A stretch of 64,000 nucleotides of DNA, from NCBI GenBank assembly GCA_016719105.1, contig JADKAQ010000002.1, positions 310,001 to 374,000 of the forward strand, in the 5' to 3' direction. The notes beneath the pieces were generated by a model. That model was not told the origin of the DNA. It did not search any database and saw nothing but the letters and a program-made list of their open reading frames with translations. The position numbers were made by a program, and so were the translations under genes. Positions 17,117 through 24,405 of this stretch are shown one piece after another; position 1 is the stretch's first letter; each line of letters begins with the position of its first letter. The stretch comes from Gemmatimonadota bacterium (GTDB taxonomy: Bacteria; Gemmatimonadota; Gemmatimonadetes; Gemmatimonadales; Gemmatimonadaceae).

Positions 17117-17342
17117 GTACGGGCGGGAGGTGTCGTGGTTTCGCGAAAGCTAGGCGATGCGCGTACGCCAAAGCATGTCGGGGCGACGGGGGGGGCGCGA
17201 GGGCAGTGGCCAACGTCCGCGGTGCACGCCGCCCCTTTGGGGGCTAGAGGTCACGGTGTGAAAGGTCATGGAGCTCGCGCGCCGGCGGCGCGAGATTGTC
17301 TCGGCCCAGTCCACCAGCCGACTCCCGTTCCCCCAACGCCTC

Positions 17343-17765
17343 ATGAAGAGCCACACGACCTACCTCACCTTCACCACCAAGAAGCGGCAGGAGATCATCG
17401 ACGTCACCGAGCACGTCGAGGCCTGCCGTGCGGCGGCCGGGATTCGCGAGGGCTTTGTCCTCGTCTCGGCGATGCACATCTCGGCCTCCGTCTTCGTCAA
17501 TGATCACGAGCCGGGGCTGTGGAAGGACATCCTCGATTGGCTCGAGACGCGCATCGCGCCGTGGAGCCCGGACGACTACCGCCACAACTCGGGGACCGGC
17601 GAGGACAATGCCGCCGCGCACCTGCGCTCCCTCACGATCGGGCACGAGGTGATCGTCCCGGTGACGGACGGGCGTCTCGATTTCGGCCCGTGGCAGCGTG
17701 TGTTCTACGGTGAGTGGGACGGGCAGCGCGCCAAGCGGGTGATCCTCAAGGCGATGGGGATCTAG
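17343..17765 (+). CDS. YjbQ/UPF0047 family protein
   Basis: A 140-residue cytosolic protein from ATG 17343 (MKSHTTYLTF); the in-frame upstream 25 residues look like spacer. Family marks: HISASVFVNDHEPGLWKDILDWLE, the polar NSGTGEDNAAAHLRSL block, HEVIVPVTDGRLDFGPWQRVFYGEWDG. UPF0047 proteins are small trimers, some reported to have weak thiamine-phosphate synthase activity; the physiological role is unsettled. It stands alone, divergent from the kinase cluster. Confidence 0.88.
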   Translation: MKSHTTYLTFTTKKRQEIIDVTEHVEACRAAAGIREGFVLVSAMHISASVFVNDHEPGLWKDILDWLETRIAPWSPDDYRHNSGTGEDNAAAHLRSLTIGHEVIVPVTDGRLDFGPWQRVFYGEWDGQRAKRVILKAMGI

Positions 17766-18114
17766 CCCGTCCGGGACGGGGGGGAGAAGGGGGGGTGGCT
17801 AACCGTTTGGCACCACTTGCATTACATTCCTGCGTCCGACGGTCGTGCCACCTTCGGGGGTTTGGGGATCCACAGGGATCCGTTCCCCGCGGGAGGTACC
17901 GGCGAGGTCGTGCGACATCGGTGTCTCCGCGTCGTCGTGGGGAGTCGGTGCGCGCGCGGCCCGTCACCCGGGGGACCTGGCGTCCAGTGCGGAACGCGAC
18001 CAATGCGGTCGCACCGCCGGCGCCCGAGTCATTCGCCCGGAGCGCGACAAGGCGCGCCACGGAGCGGCATCCAAACCATGGGCGCTTGATGTGCCCGCAC
18101 ACCGTTCTCACCAC
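17766..18114. other. 349-bp leader/spacer before the NYN-LOTUS gene
   Basis: G-rich start (17773-17800), a less GC-rich patch tttggcaccacttgcattac around 17808-17828, then two nearby GGATCC copies (17868-17883). I see no convincing gene or canonical promoter. The open frame through it is continuous with the downstream gene but has no family-like sequence. Confidence 0.4.
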
Positions 18115-20064
18115 ATGAACGCACGCTCTCCCCGGCACGCCGTCCCGCGCGCGCCCATCGCCCCGTTGCACCGGGGGCCCCAGGCGCTCCCGCCGTCTTC
18201 GGCGACCGCCACCTACGGCTCCCCGATCCAGCACGCGCCTAACGCGGCGCTGCTGATCGACTTCGACAACGTCACGATGGGGATCCGTTCCGACCTCGCC
18301 GGCGAGCTGCGCTCGCTGCTGTCGTCGGACATCATCAAGGGGAAGGTCGCCGTCCAGCGCGCCTATGCCGACTGGCGCCGCTATCCGCAGTACATCGTCC
18401 CACTGGCCGAGTCCTCGATCGACATGATCATGGCGCCGGCCTACGGGTCGTCGAAGAAGAACGCCACCGACATTCGCCTCGCGGTCGACGCCATCGAGCT
18501 GGTCTTCACCCGCCCCGAGATCGGGACCTACATCCTCCTCTCCGGCGACTCCGACTTCGCGTCGCTGGTGACCAAGCTCAAGGAATACGGCAAGTACGTC
18601 ATCGGCGTCGGCATCCGCGAGTCGTCGAGTGACCTGCTCGTCATGAACTGCGACGAGTACTACAGCTACAACGCCCTCGCCGGCCTCGTGAAGTCGAGCG
18701 AGGAAGACGTGCAGAAGTGGGACCCGTGGGAGCTCGTGGTCGAGGCCATCGGTCGCATGAAGAAGAACGGCGACGTCATGCGCTCCGACCGCCTCAAGCA
18801 GGTGATGCAGGACATCGACGCCACGTTCGACGAGAAGAACTACGGCTACTCGAAGTTCTCGAAGTTCGTCTCCGATGCCGCCGAGAAGGGGCTGGTGACG
18901 ATCACCAAGCTCGAGAACGGGCAGCTCGAGGTGGGGCCGTCCGGCGCCGCGCCGGCAGGTGCAGCACCTCGCGCGGCGGCGGCCGACGAGGACGGCGCCC
19001 CCGCGCGCGAGGAACGCAGCGGACGTCGTGGACGTCGCGGTGGCCGCGGCCGTGGTCGCGACCGCGAGGAGCGCGGCGAGCGCCCGTCGGGTGCACCGGC
19101 CGGAGCGACCGCCGAACTTCCGGTCGCCGCTGCTGGTGAATCGCTCGAACTCGACCTCTCGCCTCGCGAGGAGCCCGCGCCCACGCCGCGCGCCGAGACG
19201 CCGCGACATGAGCGCGCCGAGCGCCACGCGCGTCCGGATCGTCCCGAGCGCCCAGAACGTCACGACCGTCGCCACGAACCGCGCGTGGACGCGCCGCGTG
19301 CGGAGGCTCCACGTGCCGAAGCCCCGCGTACTGAGGCTCCGCGTGCTGATGCCGCGCGTGGTGAAGGGGGCGATGAGATCGGTCGCAGTGGCGAGCGCCT
19401 CACGCGACAGGAGGCCTTCGACCTCGTGAAGCGGTCGGCGACCGCGCTGGTCACCGGCGATGCCGCCGTCCCGGCCCGCGCGATGCGCACCAAGGCCTTC
19501 GAGCTGCTGGGACGCGATAGCGAGAGCCTGAGTGAGCGCATGTTCGAACGCATCCTCAAGGATGCCCACGACCAGGAGCTCATCGACCTGCGTCGTCGCG
19601 GCAACGACTTCGAAGTTTCGCTGCCGGCGGCAGTGGCGCCGGTGTCCGAGCAGCTGAACCGGGCAGCGGCTGCACACGCCGCCGCCGTCGCCGCGGCGGC
19701 TCCGCCAGCTGCACCGCCGGCCCCGCGTGGGATGGTCCCGCGTGGCGCCCCGCCCCGCGGCGGTCGTGGGCGTGCCCCGGTGGGCCCGCCGCCGGAACTC
19801 CTCCTCGTGGGTGTCGTCGAGGATGTGCCGACCGTGGCTGCGACCGCGCCGGCCCCGATCACCGCACCTAACGAGGCGGCTCCGCACGCCCCCAAGGGTC
19901 GGGGCGCACCGAAGGCCAAGGGGGCCAAGCCCGCCGCCAAGGAAGCGGCCAAGCCCAAGCCGCCAGCCAAGGCGGCCAAACCCGCCAAGGCCGAGAGCGC
20001 TCCGGCCAAGGGGGCGGCCCGCGGTGGTCGAGGCGGCAAGGCGAAGAAACCAGCCGCCAAGTGA
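18115..20064 (+). CDS. NYN-domain RNase-like protein with two LOTUS domains and a Lys/Ala tail
   Basis: A 649-residue protein from ATG 18115. Residues about 42-185 are a NYN/PIN-like (LabA, DUF88) nuclease fold with the expected acidic residues: LLIDFDNV, NATDIRLAVDA and LLSGDSDFASLV. A LOTUS/OST-HTH domain follows (about 200-265, WELVVEAIGRMKKNGDVMR to EKGLVTI) and a second one near 440-505 (EAFDLVKRSATALV to FEVSL). Both are RNA-binding winged helices. Between them lies Arg/Glu/Pro-rich repeated sequence (AEAPRAEAPRTEAPR). The tail is histone-H1-like (KPAAKEAAKPKPPAK). Likely RNA decay or RNA-binding in the cytoplasm. The mpg start overlaps its stop. Confidence 0.85.
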   Translation: MNARSPRHAVPRAPIAPLHRGPQALPPSSATATYGSPIQHAPNAALLIDFDNVTMGIRSDLAGELRSLLSSDIIKGKVAVQRAYADWRRYPQYIVPLAESSIDMIMAPAYGSSKKNATDIRLAVDAIELVFTRPEIGTYILLSGDSDFASLVTKLKEYGKYVIGVGIRESSSDLLVMNCDEYYSYNALAGLVKSSEEDVQKWDPWELVVEAIGRMKKNGDVMRSDRLKQVMQDIDATFDEKNYGYSKFSKFVSDAAEKGLVTITKLENGQLEVGPSGAAPAGAAPRAAAADEDGAPAREERSGRRGRRGGRGRGRDREERGERPSGAPAGATAELPVAAAGESLELDLSPREEPAPTPRAETPRHERAERHARPDRPERPERHDRRHEPRVDAPRAEAPRAEAPRTEAPRADAARGEGGDEIGRSGERLTRQEAFDLVKRSATALVTGDAAVPARAMRTKAFELLGRDSESLSERMFERILKDAHDQELIDLRRRGNDFEVSLPAAVAPVSEQLNRAAAAHAAAVAAAAPPAAPPAPRGMVPRGAPPRGGRGRAPVGPPPELLLVGVVEDVPTVAATAPAPITAPNEAAPHAPKGRGAPKAKGAKPAAKEAAKPKPPAKAAKPAKAESAPAKGAARGGRGGKAKKPAAK

Positions 20065-20753
20065 TGACTCCAGCGAACGCCGCGTCCCCGACGCGGCGTT
20101 CGCGTTTGGGGGCCCCGCTTCCCTCGGCCTTCTACGACCGCGACACGGCCGACGTCGCGCGCGACCTCCTCGGCGCCGTCCTCGAATGCCACGCGGACGG
20201 TACGGTGGCGCGCGGACGCATCGTCGAGGTCGAGGCCTACCTGGGCCCGCACGATCCCGCATGCCACGCCGTCGTGGGGCTCACGCAGCGGAACCGTCAC
20301 CTGCACGGTCCCCCGGGAACGGTCTACGTGTACCGGATCTACGGGATGCACTGGTGCGTGAACGCCGTCACGCGCGCGGCCGGACACGGGAGCGCCGTCC
20401 TCGTGCGTGCCCTCGTCCCGCTGGACGGCATCGAGGTCATGCGGGAACGACGCGGCGGCGTCGCCGATCGCGACCTTGCCAACGGTCCGGGCAAGCTCTG
20501 CCGGGCGTTAGGCATCAGCGGGGCGCACGACGGCGGGCGGCTGGACCGCGGCGTGGTGCGCATCCGTCGGCACGTCCCCCTCCCCGACGAGGCCGTCGTC
20601 GTCACCCCGCGCATCGGCATCACGCAGGCCGCCGACTGGCCGCTGCGCTACCTGCTGGCTGGCGATCCGCACGTGTCGCGCACACCGCGCCACTTCGCGC
20701 GCCTCACCGTCAGCGAGGCGGAGGCGTGGCGCCAGGAACGCGGTCTTCGTTAG
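20064..20753 (+). CDS. DNA-3-methyladenine glycosylase (Mpg/AAG family)
   Basis: A 229-residue base-excision repair glycosylase that removes alkylated purines. The ATG at 20064 shares its A with the TGA of the upstream gene (a GTG at 20061 is also possible). Motifs: RDLLGAVL, the catalytic Glu in IVEVEAYLGPHDPACHA, GTVYVYRIYGMHWCVN, and NGPGKLCRALGI. Length fits the family. The stop TAG is inside CGTTAGG (20748-20754), and the facing kinase gene uses the same heptamer for its TAA, so the two genes overlap by four bases. Confidence 0.93.
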   Translation: MTPANAASPTRRSRLGAPLPSAFYDRDTADVARDLLGAVLECHADGTVARGRIVEVEAYLGPHDPACHAVVGLTQRNRHLHGPPGTVYVYRIYGMHWCVNAVTRAAGHGSAVLVRALVPLDGIEVMRERRGGVADRDLANGPGKLCRALGISGAHDGGRLDRGVVRIRRHVPLPDEAVVVTPRIGITQAADWPLRYLLAGDPHVSRTPRHFARLTVSEAEAWRQERGLR

Positions 20754-23542
20754 GCCGGGACGGGGACGGCGAGCATCGATTGCACCGCCTCCACCAACGC
20801 TTCGGGCGAGAAGGGCTTGTGCAGCAGGCGCGTCCGCCGGTCGAGCGCGAGGCGCGAGGCGTCGATGTCCAGGTAGCCGGAGATGAACAGCAGGCGCAGG
20901 TTCGCCCGCCGGCGGCGCAGCTCCTGCCCCAGGTCGCGCCCCCCCATCCCCGGCATGACCACGTCCGAGACGACGAGGTCGATCCCCGAGCAGGTGGCAT
21001 CCGTGAGCGACAGCGCCTCGTAGGCATCCTGCGCGGCGCGCACCGAGTACCCCGCACGCTCGAGGACGCGCGTCGCGAGGTGTCGCACGGCGGGGTCGTC
21101 CTCCACCAGGAGTATCGTAGCTGAATTCCCCGATGACGCTGCGGGAGGGACGATCGGGACACCGCTGGTCGGCGACGAGGTCGTGTCGCGCACGACCGAC
21201 ACGCGCGGGAAGAAGAGGCGGAAGATGCTCCCGCGCTGCGGTTCGCTCTCCACCGTGATCGAGCCGCCGCTCTGCTGCACGATGCCGTACACCGTCGCGA
21301 GCCCGAGTCCCGTCCCTTTCCCCTGCGGCTTGGTCGTGAAGAACGGCTCGAAGATGCGGGCGCGCACCTCGGCCGTCATGCCGTGCCCCGTGTCGCGCAC
21401 CACCAGGCAGACGTAGTCCCCGGGGGCGAGCCCGGCCGCGGCAGCGGTGGCGCCGGCCAGGCGGACGTTGCGCGTGTCGATCGTGAGGAGCCCGCCGTCG
21501 GGCATCGCGTCGCGCGCGTTCACCACCAGGTTGAGCAGCGCTTGTTGCAGCTGGCCGGGGTCGGCGCGCACCATGCCCAGCGCGTCACCGGGGACGGTCA
21601 GCAGGGCGATGTCCTCGCCGATCACGCGGCGCAACATCTTCTCCACGTCGCGCACCAGCGCATTCAGGTCCAGCTCCCGCGGCTGGAGGAATTGCTTGCG
21701 GCTGAAGGCCAGGAGCTGCTTGGTGAGCGCACTCGCGCGCTCGGCGGCGTCGCGGATCTCATGCACCTCCTCCAGGCGCTCGTCCCCTGGGGCCAGCGTC
21801 TCGAGGAGGAGGTCGACGTTGCCGCGGATGGCGGTGAGGATGTTGTTGAAGTCGTGGGCGATCCCCCCGGCCAGGCGCCCCACGCTCTCCATCTTTTGGG
21901 CCTGCAGCAGGTTCGACTCGAGCTCCTTGAGGTCCGTCACGTCGAGGAAGACGCCGTTCCACCGCACGACCCCGTCAGGGCGTTCCGCCTCGGGATACCC
22001 GGTCCCGCGGATCCACCGATGCCGTCCGTCGCTGGTCTTGATGCGGATGTCCAGCCGCCACGGCTGGTTGGTCGACGCCGATTGCAGCGTCGTCTGCATG
22101 ACCAGGTCGCGGTGCTCGGGAGCGATCATCTCCCACACCACGCCAAAGTCACGCTCCACATCCTCGGGCGACGCACCGGTCAGTTCGCGCACCCCCTCAC
22201 TGGCATACGTGAAGCGCATCTCGCCCGCCGGCGTGAGGCAGAACTGGTACACCGCCCCCGGGAACGCCTGCGCGATGTGCCGCAGCTTTTCCTCACTGGC
22301 CAGCAGCGCCTGTTCGGTGCGCACCCGGTCGGTCTCGTCCTCCACCGTCTGCACGACCGTGGTCAGCCGCCCGGTGGCGTCGCGCAGCGGGGCGGCGCTC
22401 GCGCGTACCCGCATCGTGCGACCGTTCGGGAGCGCGTAGATCAGCGGAATGTCGAAGACCGGTTCGCCCGTGCGCAGCACGCGAGACATCGGGAGGTCTT
22501 CACGCGGGACGGGGGTCCCGTCGGGGTACTGCGTCTCCCACGGCCACTCGCCGACCGCCATCGTGCGGATCTGCTCGCGCGTCAGCCCCGTGGCGTCGAG
22601 GACGCGCTGGTTGACGAAGACCGGGCGCTTGGTGTTGGCGTCGAAGGCGAGGATCGCCGCACTGCTGGTGGCGATGATGCCATCGAGCAGGTCACGCTCC
22701 GCCTGCATCGCATCGGCGGCACGTCGGCGCGAGGTCACGTCGCGCACGATCATCTGGACGCCACCATCCGGGAGGGCGCGCGCCGACAGCTCGCCGACGA
22801 AGCGCGATCCGTCGGGGCGCACGAGCTCCCGCTCGCCGAGGACCGGGAGTCCGGTGCGCCGTGCCTCGAGCACGACGCACCCTTCCGGGTCGTCCTCGGG
22901 AAGGGCGGCCAGGAGGGTGGCGCAGGGGAGGCCGACGAGCCCTTCGACCGAACGCCCGAGGAGCTGCGCCGCGCGGACGTTCGCCAGCAGCGTCCGATCG
23001 TCGGGGCCGAAGACCAGGATCGCATCCGACGCCTCGCTCATGAGGATGCGGTAGCGCGATTCACTCTCCGAGAGTTCGCGGGCCCGCTGCCGATAGCGCT
23101 GTCGCTCGCGCCGCAGCCGCCACTCGATGCTGCTCCCCACGGCGCTCAGCACGACGCCGATCGTCAGGCGGAACTGGTCCGCCGTGTCGGCGATCGCGAA
23201 TGATCCGATCGGCTCGAGCAGGTAGTACGCGGTCGCTGCGTAGGCGAGCACGATGGTGATCAGGGCGGGGCCGAAGCCACCCGCCGTGACGATGCTGACC
23301 AGGACCGCGACGTTCGCCACGAAGTACACCGAGCGTGGCGATCGGGGCCCGACGTACTGGACGCCGACCACGGAGAGGATCCCGATGCCCAGACCGATGG
23401 CGTAGCGGAGGGCGAGCCACCGGCGCTCGGCGGCGTCGATCGCCGGTGAGGCGGGCGGGGGCGAAGCCACCGGGGCGGGAGGCGATCCTGCATTCGCCCG
23501 ATCGGTCGAATGCTGCGTATCGCCGGAGACGTGAGTGGTCAC
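20750..23542 (-). CDS. Hybrid histidine kinase with PAS domains and receiver
   Basis: About 930 residues from a GTG at 23542; the frame stays open to a TTG at 23581, so the start is uncertain. Layout: a multi-pass membrane region at about 42-137 resembling DUF4118 (TAGGFGPALITIVLAYAATAY then LEPIGSFAI), PAS domains at about 155-265, 280-400 and 415-530, HisKA with His in GRLAGGIAHDFNNILT, HATPase (VVNARDAMPDGG, VRDTGHGM, GKGTGLGLATVYGI), and a C-terminal receiver with phospho-Asp in DLVVSDVVMPGMGG. No separate output protein is adjacent. Membrane-bound sensor with PAS-mediated redox, light or ligand input; the signal is unknown. Confidence 0.88.
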   Translation of the reverse strand: MTTHVSGDTQHSTDRANAGSPPAPVASPPPASPAIDAAERRWLALRYAIGLGIGILSVVGVQYVGPRSPRSVYFVANVAVLVSIVTAGGFGPALITIVLAYAATAYYLLEPIGSFAIADTADQFRLTIGVVLSAVGSSIEWRLRRERQRYRQRARELSESESRYRILMSEASDAILVFGPDDRTLLANVRAAQLLGRSVEGLVGLPCATLLAALPEDDPEGCVVLEARRTGLPVLGERELVRPDGSRFVGELSARALPDGGVQMIVRDVTSRRRAADAMQAERDLLDGIIATSSAAILAFDANTKRPVFVNQRVLDATGLTREQIRTMAVGEWPWETQYPDGTPVPREDLPMSRVLRTGEPVFDIPLIYALPNGRTMRVRASAAPLRDATGRLTTVVQTVEDETDRVRTEQALLASEEKLRHIAQAFPGAVYQFCLTPAGEMRFTYASEGVRELTGASPEDVERDFGVVWEMIAPEHRDLVMQTTLQSASTNQPWRLDIRIKTSDGRHRWIRGTGYPEAERPDGVVRWNGVFLDVTDLKELESNLLQAQKMESVGRLAGGIAHDFNNILTAIRGNVDLLLETLAPGDERLEEVHEIRDAAERASALTKQLLAFSRKQFLQPRELDLNALVRDVEKMLRRVIGEDIALLTVPGDALGMVRADPGQLQQALLNLVVNARDAMPDGGLLTIDTRNVRLAGATAAAAGLAPGDYVCLVVRDTGHGMTAEVRARIFEPFFTTKPQGKGTGLGLATVYGIVQQSGGSITVESEPQRGSIFRLFFPRVSVVRDTTSSPTSGVPIVPPAASSGNSATILLVEDDPAVRHLATRVLERAGYSVRAAQDAYEALSLTDATCSGIDLVVSDVVMPGMGGRDLGQELRRRRANLRLLFISGYLDIDASRLALDRRTRLLHKPFSPEALVEAVQSMLAVPVPA

Positions 23543-23640
23543 GGTACAGACCAGCTTACGGCGACGGGCGCCTCTGCGCAACGTCGTCTGGTCATCGTTA
23601 GGGAGATTGGAAAAGGCTCAGGTGTCTCCCCCGAAAGGCA

Positions 23641-23677
23641 GAGCGGGAGCCGGTCCCCGGAGGGCCGACTCCCGCTC
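23641..23677 (-). terminator. Hairpin downstream of the small barrel gene
   Basis: Stem gagcgggag (23641-23649) with ctcccgctc (23669-23677). It lies just past the stop of the minus-strand barrel gene at 23698; the U-tract is weak. Confidence 0.5.
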
Positions 23678-23697
23678 GTGGGCGATCCGGTCGGGCC

Positions 23698-24372
23698 CTA
23701 TTGCAACTTCTCGATGGCACCGAGGAGGTTGAAGCGGAGCCCAGCCTCGAGCACGAACGTGTTGGCCGCGCCGTTGATGAGGAAGTTGCGCCGCGTGGGG
23801 AGCGTGGCCGCCTGGGCGAAGACCGACACACGTTGCAGCTGGTACTGCGCGCCGAGCGTGAACTTGGCGGAGACGCGGCTGCTCTGCTCGTCGACCGAGG
23901 TGAAGACCGTCTCCTGCGCGCTCTCGCTCGTGTAGGTCCCCTGCGGGTCGGCGTTCTGGATCACGTTGATCGAGAGTCCGAGCCCGGCGTAGGGACGCAG
24001 GTTGCCGTAGCGCAGCGGATAGAAGTACATCCCGGCGTTGTAGCTGCGCAGGTCGCTGATGTTCACCGCGCGCGCCGATCCGGCGGACGTGATGTCGAAG
24101 ACGGCGGCCGTGTTGTCGAAGAACGCCTGCTCGACCGACAGGTACGCGGCGACGCGCGACCGGGTGATGACCCACTCCGCGCCGACGGTGGGGGCGCTGA
24201 CCTTGGCGTCGCCAGCGGCGCCGGTCGTGAACATGGTCGAACCGCCCTTGATGCCCCAGAACCAGGAGTCATCGAAGCCGCGGGGCGACTTCGACGCGGC
24301 TTGCGCACCAACCAGCGTGGGGATCACGACGGCGGCGGCCAGGGCCAGACGGAACGTGCGGACGATGCGCAT
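23698..24372 (-). CDS. Small outer-membrane beta-barrel protein
   Basis: A 224-residue exported protein with a signal peptide (RLALAAAVVIPTLVGAQA). The mature part has about eight amphipathic strands (SWFWGIKGGSTMF, AGMYFYPLRYGNLRPYAGLGL, SAKFTLGAQYQL, TFVLEAGLRFNLLG), like OmpA/OmpX-type eight-stranded barrels. The C-terminus does not end in Phe, which is atypical. It sits 33 bases downstream of the M14 peptidase gene on the same strand. Role unknown. Confidence 0.75.
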   Translation of the reverse strand: MRIVRTFRLALAAAVVIPTLVGAQAASKSPRGFDDSWFWGIKGGSTMFTTGAAGDAKVSAPTVGAEWVITRSRVAAYLSVEQAFFDNTAAVFDITSAGSARAVNISDLRSYNAGMYFYPLRYGNLRPYAGLGLSINVIQNADPQGTYTSESAQETVFTSVDEQSSRVSAKFTLGAQYQLQRVSVFAQAATLPTRRNFLINGAANTFVLEAGLRFNLLGAIEKLQ

Positions 24373-24405
24373 ACGCAGAGCCTCGGGAAACGCGCGGAGT
24401 GGAAG

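Noticed and set aside
17808..17826. Sigma-54-like TGGCAC...TTGC
   Set aside because: GG and GC are 8 bases apart instead of 10, so the spacing is wrong for a -24/-12 promoter.
21383..23203. 606-residue plus-strand frame opposite the hybrid kinase
   Set aside because: Shadow frame; the kinase on the other strand has full domain evidence.
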